The translations under genes were made by a program, and so were the position numbers. A model generated the notes under the pieces. The model had not been told where the DNA came from, ran no database searches, and saw only the letters and a list, made by a program, of their open reading frames with translations. From contig OW204012.1 of the NCBI GenBank assembly GCA_934047225.1, positions 1,984,001 through 2,048,000 of the forward strand: DNA of 64,000 nucleotides, given 5' to 3'. The number at the start of each line of letters is the position of its first letter. Within the stretch, counting starts at the first letter, position 1. The stretch is from Ypsolopha sequella (taxonomy: Eukaryota > Arthropoda > Insecta > Lepidoptera > Ypsolophidae). Positions 1 to 12,807 of the stretch are shown one piece after another.

Positions 1-711
1 CAAAAAAAAACCAGCCACTAAAAACAATATTTCTCCGCTAAAATAGGTTTCTAAACCACCAGTTTTAGTGCAAAGTCCCTAAGTTGGCAACACTGAATCA
101 GGAACCATATATTTTTGACATGAGAGCATACGTCACCGCTGTCTATTGATCGCACTCTGTACTTTTTTTTTTTTATTGCTGACTGAAAAGCCCTCATTGG
201 CAAAAGAAAAAATAAGTGTCCAATATTTTCTGATAATCTACTATTACTCTACTATGGACTAATTAGAATGTTTCAGTCATCATGCCTATTGTTACGCAAC
301 GTATTTGTTTACTTGCCCCTTGCTGATTGTGAAGGAATACACTGTGAGGTAATCCTGCATGCCCTAGAAAGCTTGTGTTAGTGCTCGGAGTACGGCGATA
401 AGGATTGATGTCAAGTTGGGGCATATATAAATCATCAGGACTTTAGGTTTCAGGACTTAGGTACACCTCTGACACCACCTGCAGCTGCCATTGTGGAAGC
501 ATTTAATTTTCAAATGCATTCTTTGCTACTAAAAAAACTAGATGGCGCTACTTGCATATTACATCGCGATATCGTTTGATTTTCTTCAAAATACATACAC
601 ACAAACATGTATGTTAGGTTATATTAATGTCTTCGGTACCATTATAAACATATATTTTTTGGAAGGATTTCTCCATTAAGAGGATCCTGGTGTCAGATTT
701 AGTAATGATTA
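1..711. other. No gene seen
   Basis: AT-rich sequence with short ORFs only. Nothing chains in phase to gene 1 exon 1. Confidence 0.5.
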
Positions 712-1590
712 TCAGGTTACCTAAAAGGTACAAAAGGAAAACCTTTAGGATCTGGTGAGACTCCGTTGTTCGTCCGTCCGTCATAAACTTATAACTACCG
801 TTCATTTGAAATTTGAAATTGTTCAAAATACCTACTTCCAAAACAATAAAAATACAATATGGGTATTAAATTTTAGATATTAAAAAGCTGATTGTAAAAA
901 TATATACTTTTACTAAATTTACTGGCATTTGTTTAGAGAAATCTTTAAAAAACCAAAAAAATATGTTTGTCCTTTATCGCCGAAATTGGTGGATCGAAAA
1001 ATATGAAAATAATGTCGATTGTAGATCATAACTGATCAATTACAGAAAAACTATAGCGATTAAAAAAAAAACACAAATTTAAAATATAAAAAAAAAGTTA
1101 AATAAATTAAAAAACATTATATAAAAATACAAACTGGAGGACCGAAATACAGCAAACATTTCGATTACCGATCATAACTGGCCAATTATCAGGAAAACTA
1201 TAGCGATAAAAAAAATTGAGCACAAATAAAAAATAATAAAAAAGGAGTAAAAGAAATAAAAATGTATTTTATAATAAAAATAAAATATGGGTATTATATT
1301 GTAGGTATTAAAAAGCTGATTGTAAAAGTACACTCTTTGGCTATATTTAATTGCATCTATTTCGAGAAACCCTTAAAAAAACATAAAAATTGTATGTCCC
1401 CCCCTTATGTCCAAAACTGGTGGACCAAAAAATATAAAAAAAGTCATGGTAATATGTGTTTACGTAAATATTACAGAAAAATAAAGCGGTTGAGAAATTC
1501 ACGAAAAAACTGACAAAATTTATTTTATCATCCACAATACGGAACTCTAAGTACGCGAGTCTGAATCGCACTTGGCCGGTTTTGTTTTGT
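712..1590 (+). mobile_element. Interspersed repeat ending CACTTGGCCGGTTTT, copy 1
   Basis: It begins CTAAAAGGTACAAAAGGAA with GAGACTCCGTTG and ends GCGAGTCTGAATCGCACTTG. Copies: 30225-31065 and parts at 38040-38345 and 7370-7420. No intact ORF. Confidence 0.7.
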
Positions 1591-1705
1591 TGCTTTGATT
1601 TTTGTTCTTAATAGTATGTACTTTTAAATTTTTATCATTACTTCTGTTCTCTTTTATATGACTTTAAAATTTACATTTCGTTTAAGTTACCAACATATTT
1701 TACAA

Positions 1706-2058
1706 GGTGGTAGAGCTGATGCCGGGCTCGACTGTGGAGGTACCACCATCTTACTTGGAGACCCCCTCGAAGTAATTCGGGGGAGAGTAAGAGGACAGCT
1801 CACAGGCAAAAAACCAGGAGAACCACCATGCCTGGGACCGATGGATGGCGGTATATGCATCCCTAATAGCCGGGCATTATATGGAACACACTGGTGACGG
1901 GCAGCGGCGTCACTGGTGCGAGGGTTCCAGCACCGCGCTCACCAATCCGCCTGCCCAGCGTGTGTGAGTATGGGCAATTCTTCCAGGATGACCGCTGGCA
2001 GTGGCTAAGTCCTGGAAAGGCTTATGTCTAGCAGTGGACGAACTAGGTTGATGGGTGG
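1706..2058 (+). mobile_element. SINE-like or LINE 3'-end repeat (GGTGGTAGAGCTG family), copy 1
   Basis: Starts GGTGGTAGAGCTGATGCCGG and ends with GTGGACGAACTAGG and a GGATGG-type tail. Other copies: 5069-5372, 19922-20236, 56581-56932, 57549-57905. The tail resembles the simple-repeat 3' ends of RTE-type elements. Confidence 0.8.
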
Positions 2059-2904
2059 ACAAACATATTTAAGCAATCTGTTAAAATCATTAGCTTACCT
2101 GTTTGTTATTCTTTCTTTACCGAGGTGATTATACATTGGCACATGAAATACAAAGCATTCGATTTGAGATTCGATTTAGCTCAGGTGTCAAAGATTTGAG
2201 ATTCGATTTAGCTCAGGTGTCAAAGATTTGATTTACATTTGTATAGCTCATACTTTTAGTTTAACTAAGTGACAAAATTTTTGTCTAACTACTTACAGCC
2301 CCCACTCCGAAGAATTTGCAACTCCTACAATAAACAACTCCTTACCGTAGAAATATTTAACACAAACAAAATCAAATTTAAAAAGGATGTTAGACAAATT
2401 CTAGATACTAAAAACTAATATAAGAAATCGTAAATAAATATAAGATCAAATAAACAGGCATGTGTATGCATGAACGATGGTATGTGAGATTGCATGTGTG
2501 TGATTGTGTGTATGAATGCTCGGCTTAGTTATAAATTGCTTTGTAAACTTTACCTCATTATTTTATTTTCAACACATTATTTCACTCAGAAATGTCACCA
2601 ATTAGTTTCTACAAAGATAATATATTTGAGGAAAGCGTAGAGGAAGTAAATTTAATTAACCTTTACTTTAATATGTGTCTATGTGTAATTTACTTCTGTA
2701 TCTTTTCCATGAAATAAATAAATATGATGAAATTTTAAATGTCCAAAACTTTGTGACTTATTTTTAGTAAAAACATGATGACTTAAGTAACATGTAATAA
2801 ATTTGACAATAGCAAAAATAAAAAAGACACATATAATGAGAAAAGAGGGAGGGAGAAGATGCTTATTTATCAACATTTTTAGAATTTGTCACTTAGCTTA
2901 TCTA
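2059..2904. other. No gene seen; small tandem duplication
   Basis: A 39-bp piece (GATTCGATTTAGCTCAGGTG) is duplicated at about 2163-2230. TG-rich simple sequence at 2455-2515. Confidence 0.6.
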
Positions 2905-2943
2905 AACCCTTGATGATGGTGTAAAACCGAAACCGGTCGGGTT
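2905..2943 (+). ncRNA. Hammerhead-like motif, variant core
   Basis: Stem I AACCC/GGGTT (5 bp), core TTGATGA (C3 replaced by T), extra T, stem II GGT/ACC, GAAA 2929-2932, CCGG, then TC with predicted cleavage after 2938. The core substitution probably weakens or abolishes activity. Confidence 0.55.
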
Positions 2944-3172
2944 AAATTAGTTTTTAACTGTGAAACGAGTGCAAGTGCATCTTATTTATCATGTTTTTAT
3001 CAAAGTTTCACCAAGTGCCGACAATCGCAAGTATTATTCATATATTATTTTTAGTAAGTTTTAGGTCAATAAAGTTATTATAATTAATAAAAAAAAAATA
3101 AAAAAAAAAATTTTGCTTTCTCCAGATCGTACAATAGCTTCACCAGTAATTCAGCAGTTCTTTATACTCCAG

Positions 3173-3378
3173 ACAACAGCAACAGTTGGTGGTGGACGCG
3201 GGGGGCGTTGACCGCTTGACCGCCCAGGACGAATCTGAGGGTCCCTCGCTCAACTCAACCCACTCGAAGCCATCCATCCACAAGATACCCAAGTGCTTTT
3301 CACACGACTCCGGCGTCTCTGATGACAGCTACCGACGTACAAGAGTAGAGCGTCACCGGTCTGCTAAACTGGGGTATG
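3173..3378 (+). CDS. Gene 1 exon 1 (first visible), Ser-rich with DSGxxS motif
   Basis: The frame reads from QQQQLVVDAGG through HSKPSIHKIPKCFSHD to HRSAKLGY and ends in phase 1 (TAT G) before donor GTGAGC. That single G completes a GAA codon with the AA that opens the next exon. The acceptor is uncertain. The AG at 3171-3172 follows a short pyrimidine tract. AG at 3184-3185 is also possible, and in-frame stops at 3135 and 3147 exclude the stronger-looking AG at 3125. DSGVSDDS fits the DSGxxS degron class, so regulated turnover is possible but is only an inference. Confidence 0.68.
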
Positions 3379-3509
3379 GTGAGCTACCTAAAGACTTGCA
3401 CTAAACCAAATCGTTTGCTGCTAAGCAGTTTCCCCGTTTATTTGCCATCCGACATGCGGCAGAAAATAAGCTAATTGAAAAAAAAAAACACATAATAGTT
3501 ATTTAAGAT

Positions 3510-4170
3510 ACACGTGCGGAAAGTAAGGTTTTATACTAATAAGTGCCAAATTGAAAACACGAGCGCAGCGAGTGTTTTCATTGGCACGCATTCGGATAAA
3601 AACCTTTTACGCTCAAGTATCTTACAACATTTTTCAATGCATTTTGCGAGGAAATACAACAAAAAAATAAGTATAACAAAGAAAGTAATTTTATTTCACC
3701 AAAGCCTATTTACAACAAAATGGCGTGTTTTCTTTGCAGAGCGCGCGTTTCATACAGTTTTTTCTTTCTTGAGGCAAAGGTACAGTATACATACAGCCAA
3801 TAATGTGAAAAATATTTTTGTTTGCGGAAACAAAACACGTATTTTTAAATGAGATAATCAAGAATCTCATGTGTTATGGTGTTTATCATCATTTGCTTTT
3901 TTTATTTGCTATTATTGCTAGAGCGCGCATACTTATAAATAATTGTTTTTTTTTGGACAACAAAACCTACTTGCATCTTTGTAATTTTTTAAATTTTATG
4001 ACTTGCACCATGCACCACAGAGTCAAAAACTTAAAAAATAGTATATTTCATTACGAGTGCGGAAAGCCTGTCATTGCAAAGAGTTCCGACAAATGTCTAC
4101 CCGAGCCGAGGCGCAGCCGAAGGTGAGGGTTGACAGTCGGAACAAGTTGCAATGACGGTTCCGCACGTGT
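3510..4170. mobile_element. Possible element with ACACGTGCGGA ends
   Basis: CACGTGCGGA at 3511 is inverted at 4161-4170. It contains CACGAGCGCAGCGAGTG, as in the 395-bp family, and CGAGGCGCAGCCGAAGG. Confidence 0.45.
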
Positions 4171-5068
4171 ACTGAACAACTATTTTTAATACAGTTGCGA
4201 AAAAATGAAGCAATTTAATAAAATAATAAAAACACAATAAACTCAACTAACTAATGCTCCACGCAATAAATTCGTAGTATGTAGATATGTAGCGACTTTT
4301 TGACTTTTCCGGTAAAATGTTCTCCGAAGCATTTTGTGCAATTATACTGAGTTCCGGTGGTGTCAATTCAAATAAAATATTGTCGAAATTACTCATTTTG
4401 TGCAACAAACAACTAAACCTGCAAAGAAAATTTTTGGAAAATGGCGCCAACCGTAAAAGAATATAAGCAGAGATTTTTTTTTGTTTTCTTCACCCATTCT
4501 GGGTAGGCAAAGGGAACTATGCCCATACAGCCAAGTCTTCAGTAGAATTTTTTTATTGATATGAAATGAAAATGAAATTTAATTAGATGAAATGAAATGA
4601 AACCTAACCTAACTCATTGAATCAATTAATTAAATCTGATATTGAAACAAAATAGTAGCTTCTTTTTAGAAATATTTGCATGAATCATAAAAACTTCTTT
4701 GATTTTCTTTTAGGAAAAACTTCGTGGTTGGTTTTTTCTTTTTAATAGACATTATTTTGGCAGTCGGGAAAGAGAACGCACGAGTTCGGAAATGGTAAAG
4801 AAAAAGCTCGAGTATGTAATAGCCCACATCCCGAACGCTATACGTCCCTGCAATACGCCACTTTTTGAGCAACTGTATTAAAAATTACTTTTCGTTTCCG
4901 CATAATTTTGTTACACAAAAAAGAAAACTTCACGAACAAATGCATTGAAAAAACAGTTTACATTTTGAAAGCAGTATCCAATGGCTACCAGACTAGACTA
5001 TGGTGAATCTGTAACATGGGTGCCGAATTTGGCGATTGATTGCCAGTTATTAGCATCATATGTAGACG
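4171..5068. other. No gene seen
   Basis: Intronic AT-rich sequence of gene 1; no supported feature. Confidence 0.5.
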
Positions 5069-5372
5069 GGTGGTAGAGCTGATGCCGGGCTCGACTGTGG
5101 AGGTACCACCATCTTACTTGGAGACCCACTCGAAGTGATTCGGGGGAGAGTAAGAGGACCGCTTACAGGCAAAAAACCAGGAGGCCCACCATGCCTGGGA
5201 CCGATAGATGGCGGTATATCCATCCCTAATAGGCGGGCCTTATATGGAACAGACTGTGACGGGCACCGGCACCGCGCTTACCAACCCGCCTGCCCAGCGT
5301 GTGTGAGTATGGGCAATTCTTCGAGGATGATATGTCCAGTAGTGGACGAACTAGGCTGATGGATGGATGGAT
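5069..5372 (+). mobile_element. GGTGGTAGAGCTG repeat, copy 2 with internal deletions
   Basis: Same start and GGATGGATGG tail as copy 1. It lacks short blocks after GGAACAGACTG and after GAGGATGA. Confidence 0.8.
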
Positions 5373-5648
5373 ATTAGCATCAGTTGAAAGCAGTTCAAGG
5401 CTGGAAGTAGGTCCACTCCTAAGCTGCCAAAACAATAACAACTTTACCTAGCTCGAAGTTGTCCCACACTTGCCCTTCGTTTCAAATTTTAATTTATCAA
5501 GAAGTTAAAGATCACATGGCCATACTAAATTGAAGCTCACCGCTCTCTTTTTTCCTTCTACAAACTTTATCTGTGCAGCCACTGGAAATACTTACTTCGG
5601 GCTGGCCAAGTAAGACCACGTGATTTGGTATTTTCGAACTTCGTGATT

Positions 5649-6269
5649 AGGGAATGCAATCTTGTACCTAAATGTCAATCTCGGTATTTGCAAGATTAAA
5701 AAAAATCAATCTCGCAAGATCTCGGTATTAGCGAGATCTTGCACTAATGAAAATTCTTTCGAAAAAATATTGTTTCTACTACTGGTTAGTAAAAAAATTA
5801 AAACAAGATATCAATCCAATTAAAGGGATGTATTTTAACACACTTATAATAGTTAATTATATTATTCTACTGATCATACTCAAAAACTTTCCCAAAGAAA
5901 CATAAAAGCACAAATGATTTTTTTTCCATAATAACTTTAAAAACTTTTTTACTTTATATAGCCTATAGGCTAGCCCATCCGCGGAGAAGGTTCTAATTCC
6001 ATGTTTGTAGTCATCAATTTCAACAAAATGATGTTGATTTTATGATGCAAAATGCAGCTTTTGTCTTCTCGACCCAGCAAATCCAAAGCTTTATCTTTTT
6101 TTTAAAGTAATTCAAGTGTCGTCAATGCACAGCATCTGTAATATGCGCTGCCGCTTGATCTCGCAAATCTCGCGAGATCTCGCACTGATAACGATGCGTG
6201 ATTGATCTTGCAATATTTGTGCGAGATCTCGGTATTTCGAGATCTCGGTATACCAAGATTGCATTCCCT
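5649..6269 (+). mobile_element. MITE with GGGAATGCAATCTTG ends, copy 1
   Basis: Inverted ends flanked by TA. Subterminal GAGATCTCG-type hairpins at both ends. A second copy in reverse is at 42031-42613. Confidence 0.8.
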
Positions 6270-6382
6270 ATTCGTGATGCTATCTCACATTTATTATGAA
6301 CTACTTTAGTCCCAGGTCATCACCGGTAAAAAACTCCAGATAAAACTCTCAAGCTTCGACTTTTTTGTTAGAAGACCTCCAG

Positions 6383-6504
6383 AAGTGTCATCGAGCGGGC
6401 GGGCGACGCGTCTGCAGCGCGACCCTGGCTCCAGTGAATCACGGAGAGCGTTCCGGGCGCAGTGTGAGCGTGTGCTTAGAGATCAGCAAGAACAGATCGC
6501 TAAG
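6383..6504 (+). CDS. Gene 1 exon 2, basic helical segment
   Basis: The acceptor is CTCCAG after a T-rich tract; the donor is AAG/GTGAAG. The frame opens with two bases that complete the split codon from exon 1 and ends in phase 0. The peptide runs from VSSSGRATRLQRDPGSSESR to CERVLRDQQEQIAK and is amphipathic and strongly charged, likely helical at its end. It is too short for an ATG-led ORF search; it was found by its GC content and splice signals. No family assignment. Confidence 0.68.
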
Positions 6505-6593
6505 GTGAAGGGTTGATCGGTTCAATATGCTTCTTTTTAGGGTTCCGTAAATTAAAATGAAAAAAAAAAACGGACTTATACATACAAGGTGAC

Positions 6594-6847
6594 TTTTTGA
6601 TCATCGTCCAAATTCATACTGGTGGCTTGGTAAGTGATCAGTATCATGGATCAATAATTTTTTTTGTAAAATTCGTAAAATGAAATTTCGACTCCCCATA
6701 GTGATTCACTCGGAACTGGAAGTGAATTTCTATGGGAAGACGAAATTTCATTTTACGAATTTCACAAAAACTGTTATTGATCCAAGATACTGATCACTTA
6801 TCAAGTCTCCAGTATGAATTTGGACGATGACCAAAAAGTCACTTTGT
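6594..6847. mobile_element. Foldback MITE ACAAGGTGACTTTTTGATC, copy 1
   Basis: The arms of about 110 bp are inverted copies of each other and meet in the middle. TA-flanked. Copies 2 and 3 are at 26478-26728 and 27813-28076. Confidence 0.85.
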
Positions 6848-7208
6848 ATACGTTCACTTTTTTGAACCTTTATCACGCCGAAAAATTGATACAGTAAAAT
6901 TTTGAAAAACATTTTTTTGGGTACCTCCCCTACACGTAAAGAGGGGATGATTTTTCTTTCTCGTCTATCCCCTAGTGTGGAGTGTCGTTGGATAGGTAAT
7001 TTAAAGATATTGGGGGTTTGAGAAGACCATTTTTCGATCCAGGGTTCCGTTTGCGAAATATTAAGCTTAAAATTGTTAATTTTTGTAAGAGTCAAGTGTC
7101 CCACCCAGCCAGCGAAACGGTTGTATTTAGAGACGTAAAAAAAATCACGGCATAACGAAATTAAAAGGAAAACTATCACAGCTATCACAGCTTTACAAGT
7201 TAACGAGT

Positions 7209-7353
7209 ACAGATCGCGCCAAACTTTTAGTCCCCTCTAAACACGGGGCGATTCGCATCAGCAGAAACCATAGATATGTGGCAGGAACAAAATGTATGGG
7301 CCGTTCTTGGGAAGAGCAACTTCCGAGCGGACTAGAAGTTTGGCGTGATCTGT
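7209..7353. mobile_element. Small MITE with ACAGATCGCGCCAAACTTTTAG ends
   Basis: Inverted ends of about 30 bp; 145 bp long. The ends resemble those of the larger element 43767-44753. Confidence 0.65.
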
Positions 7354-7488
7354 ATTATTATAGATAATAATACGGAACCCTTCGTACGCGAGTCCGACAC
7401 ACACTTGGCCGATTTTTTATTTAATAACTCGGCTTTTAGATAAAATTATTAAAATAAGTATTTCAAAATGTTTAGAAGGGGTATATAT

Positions 7489-7889
7489 ACAGGGTGTAAA
7501 TGCAAAACCAAGAATCCCTTTAGGGTATGAAAGTATACACGATACTGATACGATTACGATAAAAAAAAGTATACCTTAAATTTTTACCAAAAATTATATT
7601 GTTTTCCTAAGATCCAGCTACGCACTCTTATCAATGCAGTTCATTCACCCCGTAGTGCGGTAACGACCAATCACATTGAGTAATTATGTTCTGTGCTACT
7701 GACGCTATCAGAGGTCAACGACCAGCGAGAGTGTCCACCGGATTAGAGTATTTTTTGTTTTACAAATCGTGTTATTATGTGGTACTGCTACATAAAAAAA
7801 AATTGCCGCTATTTTTTTTAAACACTGTATGATTCATACTAACATACCCTAGAAGGAGAAGGATTGTTGCCTTTGCTTTTACACCCTGT
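7489..7889. mobile_element. MITE with ACAGGGTGTAAATGC ends, copy 1
   Basis: Terminal inverted repeats ACAGGGTGTAAA.GCAAAA. Nearly identical to 10273-10808 except for an insertion there. TA-type flanks. Confidence 0.85.
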
Positions 7890-8344
7890 ATATATATATG
7901 TGACCAATAGGTCACTTATTTTTAATACAAATTTCAAGGCTGTAAAATTTAAGGAAGGCCCTTTAACACTCGAAAAACATGAAATTTAGAGGTAATTTCG
8001 TACTTTTTTTTTTATCGAGCGAATTTAAAGCTTTTACGTTTTTTTTTTCTTAATTGTTTAGAGCAGCCCTATAGTTTACAAAACCAGAGTTTTCACTCGA
8101 AGGACACAAATTTCACCCTACAGCGTTCAGAAATCGGCAAAACTAATATAGTGTCCATATCTCTCTAACGCACTAGAATGTCGTAAGAAAATCAAGGATA
8201 GGTGTATTTCACCGCTTACTACTTTAGCCAGGATTCTATTATTTTCCTAGTTCTTATTCTATGCTTGCAAAGCGTTTCAAAACCCGAATCACGCAAACGA
8301 CGCTACGGGACCTCCGATAGCGTTCTGTAGTCCATACTAACCCT

Positions 8345-9150
8345 GCGTTCCGAAATAGAATTATATCGCTAAAATCGATTACGAATGAATGAGATGAATG
8401 GCTAATAATCCATGAGTGAAGCAAATGCGTTCATTCATTCTTATGACTTTCGTGGCTCATGCGACGGAGGTGAGGCGATGTGAGCGTTGAACGGAATGGA
8501 ATGTCAAAAATTGTTTTCGCTCCATTATTTCAGCAGTTCAGAGGGGCTATTATGTATCTTTAGTTGCCATTTGAACTGGGTGCCTATCACCAAAAACATA
8601 GATATACTATCGAATTCCGATTGTTTAAGGATATGTTCGCACTTGAAGTGACGACACAGTTCGTGAATAGCAATTTTAAAAGTTCAATTTTTAGCTATGT
8701 TTTTGATGATAGGCACCTAGTCCAGTTGGCAACTAAAGATACAGAATAGAGGGGCAGGTCAGACAAACCATGGTATATGTTTTATTCGGCCATGAGAGAA
8801 ACAAATGAAAAGTCTTGAATGTAAAGTCGTGTGGAACTCTTCGTCGAAATGGAAGAATTTATATTTGTAAATGTGTTTGTGGACTCGATAAAAAAAATAC
8901 AAGTTTGAAATTGAATCAGAGTCAACTCTTCTTGTTCCATCACGAATCACAGCACTTTAATAAAATAATAATAAAATAATCGTATTGTATTCTGTGGTAA
9001 GAGGTTATGGTTAAGATGTATCTTTTTTAATGCGGTCCGAATCATAAGCTATCTTTCACATCGTTTGCTAGCTCACAAATTACGGACCAGTCATCGCTCA
9101 CACTTTAAATCATTCATAGCTTTTATCGATGTAATTCTATTTCGGACCGC
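8345..9150. mobile_element. 800-bp element with TCCGAAATAGAATTA ends
   Basis: Ends GCGTTCCGAAATAGAATTAT and inverted CGATGTAATTCTATTTCGGA. It contains the nested MITE 8542-8755. Confidence 0.65.
8542..8755. mobile_element. Foldback MITE CTATTCTGTATCTTTAGTTGCC, copy 1
   Basis: Inverted ends GTATCTTTAGTTGCCA and inner inverted ATCTATGTTTTTGATGAT. Nested in the element 8345-9150. Copies 13976-14203, 24489-24718, 40813-41040. Confidence 0.75.
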
Positions 9151-10272
9151 ACGGATAGACGAATACAGCCTACAGACTCCTCATAACAGGCGACCGATTT
9201 CTGTCAACACATCTGACTGAACCAGCAGATACAATTCGCCGCTCCAAAATTGTATGTTTCGGTAGGGCAAATCAAAATGGCTTCTATATTCATAACGTTA
9301 GAGTCTTCGTCTTCGGGAAAGATAAGTTTGTGGCGCTATACGTAAGATTGGAAGAGCCAATAGGATTGCAGTATCCCGTTTTTGTACGCAAGATGTTGAA
9401 CAATAGACGTCTTTCTGGGCTGTATCACAAAATAACCACTAACAGAAGGCTCTCTTCATATAACTAGCGAAAATAGGCGCACGCACACATAGACGCGTAC
9501 TTACGACGATCTCAAAGATATTCAGATGAATGCAAGTCAGGAGCGCACGCGTTTTGACGAGGACTCTTTGCGCTTTTTTGAGTTTGGAGTGACGTATTTT
9601 GTTGTATAAAAAATGAGTAAAGCATATCGAAATTGTTGCGTATGGTTGTTTGAATACAAAATGAAATCGAAGGGAATTGACTTTTTTTTTAATTACCCGT
9701 CATTGCAGAAAGGTAAGAATGAAAATGATTTTATCTCTATTATAGGTAACTAATTTAATTTGTGTTTGCTTTGCTGTTGTATCGATTATTGTTAGTAAAA
9801 AAGTTAACAAAGCGCGAAGGTAGTAGCTACGAAATCGTCAGAATAACAATCTACAATTTACTTCGAACGTGCCGTAACCGACGAAAGTACTTTTCAGTAA
9901 CGTATTTATAGTTTTAGTAATTAATTATAATAAATAAATACGTTTAAATAATATGTAAACCTTTTTATTTAAATAACTCCCAACTCAATTTTTTTACTAC
10001 AATGACAATAAAAAGAACCGTATCAGAATCCGTGAAGTGGTTCTCAAGTTAAAACGGAACATACATACAGACAGACAAACATTCTGCAAATGGTAGTTTT
10101 GGCTTCAGTAAAACACTAAAAACCCATTTCAGTAAATTTTTTTCAAAAATATTAGTGTACGAAATTTTTACTTTATTATTAAGTAGTACATAGATGACAG
10201 CCCTAGCCTTACGGTCGAGCGTAGGTAATTAAAATCAAGGTCACCCGGAGTAGACCTTCTGTTAGTGGTTAT
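9151..10272. other. No gene seen
   Basis: Gene 1 intron. Unclassified sequence without open frames or clear inverted ends. Confidence 0.5.
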
Positions 10273-10808
10273 ACAGGGTGTAAATGCAAAACCAAGAATC
10301 CCTTTAGGGTATGAAAGTATACACGATACTGATACGATTACGATAAAAAAAAGTATACCTTAAATTTTTACCAAAAATTATATTGTTTTCCTAAGATCCA
10401 GCTACGCACTCTTATCAATGCAGTTCATTCACCCCGTAGTGCGGTAACGACCAATCACATTGAGTAATTATGTTCTGTGCTACTGACGCTATCAGAGGTC
10501 AACGACCAGCGAGAGTGTCCACCGGATTAGAGTATTTCAAGTTTAACAAATCGTGTTATTATGTGGTACTGCTACATAAAAAAAAATGCCGCTATTTTTT
10601 TTAAACACTGTCCGTGCTACTACAAAACGGTGTTTAACTTTAGACAGTGTTTAAATCTGCTGTGGTCGCCTTTTCTTTCATATTGTAAAAGAGTGACAGC
10701 AACAGATTTAAACTATGTCTAAAGTTAAACACCGTTTTGTGGTTACACCGTGTATGATTCATAATAACATACCCTAGAAGGATTCTTGCTTTTGCTTTTA
10801 CACTCTGT
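10273..10808. mobile_element. MITE with ACAGGGTGTAAATGC ends, copy 2
   Basis: Like copy 1 but interrupted at 10611 by a separate 142-bp foldback. Confidence 0.85.
10611..10752. mobile_element. Small foldback nested in the copy-2 MITE
   Basis: Arms of about 39 bp around TACAAAACGGTGTTTAACTT and its reverse complement. The uninterrupted site is at the same point in 7489-7889 (AAACACTG/TATGATTC). Confidence 0.8.
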
Positions 10809-11228
10809 ATAGTGGCTGTATTGTCTATGAATCCATACGAACCTGTAAAGCTTTTAATTGTTTATCTCAAAATGTTAATGTTATGGACTTATTCCATAGC
10901 AGTATCACTTCGGTGAGACGTCTTCTTACTAACCCATTCTTTAAATAAGAGCTATTTCTTGTGTAATTAACCTGCTTTTAATCTGTTTATAACTTGTCAT
11001 GGTTTGATTAAGTATTATCTAGTCTAAGTCTATCTGTGGAAACTTTAAATGACTAGCTAGAGTTAATTTAAGTTTTTTACTATTGTTATTAAAATAGTCG
11101 CTAGTTTTCCAAAATAAGTAATAAATAAATAAATGAATAAATAAATAACTCCCGTCCACCAGGTAGCGCAATTCTGCGAGCGAATCACTGCGGCTGCGCA
11201 CCTCCCGCGCGCTGACGTAATAGTGCAG

Positions 11229-11351
11229 CGCGCAGAAACCACGCCCACGCGGGGGGAGCCACCCCCTTCACCCCACTCCGACACCAGCGACCTCTCCTCC
11301 ACCAGCAGAGACTCCAAGGAGCCGCATCGGAGGGAGAAGGATAAACGTCGG
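11229..11351 (+). CDS. Gene 1 exon 3, Ser/Pro-rich linker
   Basis: The acceptor is TAGTGCAG and the donor CGG/GTGAGG; both ends are phase 0 (41 codons). The peptide starts RAETTPTRGEPPPSPHSDTS and ends in the charged stretch PHRREKDKRR. The TPTR and PSPHSD steps are plausible proline-directed phosphorylation sites. It looks disordered. Both neighbours also join in phase 0. Confidence 0.72.
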
Positions 11352-11685
11352 GTGAGGACTACTGTTGCTGGACCCTTCCCCTTTTATATAGGAGATAGAC
11401 ATCATCAGACTGTACTGGGTGTCAAGGTGGGCCATCCTGTTCAGCTGCCCTATAAATGCTTTAGGTTTTTGTGAGGTCCTGTTGGCTTAGATCCAATGAA
11501 ATTTCGCACACATCTTTATATATTTATGTTTCCCTTCCCCCCCACGACCCATCTCTCATCAAGAGGTGCAAGATGGCGAGATATTTAAAAAGCGCCGAAT
11601 CTGTGAAATTTTTTCAGGTAAAAACTGTTTTCCATGAAACGGTAACTGTTTATTTATAAAAAAGTGTATAAACTTAGAGACTATT

Positions 11686-12584
11686 AGAGTAAGTGACGCA
11701 AATATGGACCACCAATAACTTTTTTCAAAATAAAACCAAGAAATATATATGTAAACTGAAACGTTTTTATTATTAATCAGTCTTATGTGTAATCAGTTAT
11801 CTTATAATAGCAAGAAAATAGGAACTTCTCCATAATTAAAGAAAATAAAAGTAACATTTCTAACCAACATCCATTTTGAAAAAATCCCATACCTTTTGGT
11901 AAAATGGCCCACAGCGTGTTAAATATGGTCCAGGGTGGTAAATAAATAAAATAAATAAATATTTAACTCAATTATTTATTACAGCATAGTTAAAAAATAA
12001 AAAAGGTTTTACTTGCAAAAATCACACAAAAAATAATCATACAAATTTCCAGAACAGTCTTTGTGAGCCCATAGGTTACTACAACCATGTTTCTTCTCGT
12101 CGATCTTCAGAATATAAGCCGGTGCAATAAATACAGCTATATGTCAATTATGGCCTACTAGTCCATATTGACCTCAACTATATCGGGCCATATTAGCCAC
12201 AGCTACCCATTTTAAATAAAAAGTGAGTTCAAGGTTCTTAAAATAAAAGATTTTGGGACAATTACTTTACTAATTCTAAGCAAATACTACATACTTCAAT
12301 GCCTTTAATACACCGCAAAAATAAATCAACAATATAAGAGGCAACACTTAATCAGAACTCACCGAATATAACGATCAAAAACAGCAAAATTTAAATTTTT
12401 GGCATGGCGGCTACGTTTACCACATCCGAGTAAATGTGTTCTGTGGTGGTGCGGATCGACTGAAGCGTTACCGGCAAGGACATGATTCGCCTACGTTGTG
12501 TTACTGACTTCTACGATTAGCCAATCGGGAAGAAGCATGGTGGACCATAATATCCGCGTGGGCTATATTATGGGCACTTACTCT
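11686..12584. mobile_element. Possible element with AGAGTAAGTG ends
   Basis: AGAGTAAGTG at 11686 is inverted at 12575-12584. Internal GGCCATATTAG and similar inverted pieces recur. Ends are short, so uncertain. Confidence 0.35.
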
Positions 12585-12807
12585 ATATTAAACTTACATG
12601 AATAGAAGACGTCTGAATTCACGATATCCTGACAGCTATTATGGTAGATAGTGGTTCATCAAATTTTGCTTTTTGGACTGTATAGAGACGTAGTTAGAAG
12701 TCGCTAGATAATAACCACAAAGAAAAAAATTAAGAAAATAAGCTGTTGACTTCTCAATCAGTTTTTACCTTTTGAGAAAAATTTAGGCGTAAAGGGGCCT
12801 CTTAAGA

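Noticed and set aside
3126..3172. Stronger acceptor at 3124-3125 for gene 1 exon 1
   Set aside because: The frame needed downstream has stops at 3135 and 3147.
6748..7188. 146-codon ORF on the - strand
   Set aside because: It overlaps a foldback MITE and shows no domain or coding-like composition.
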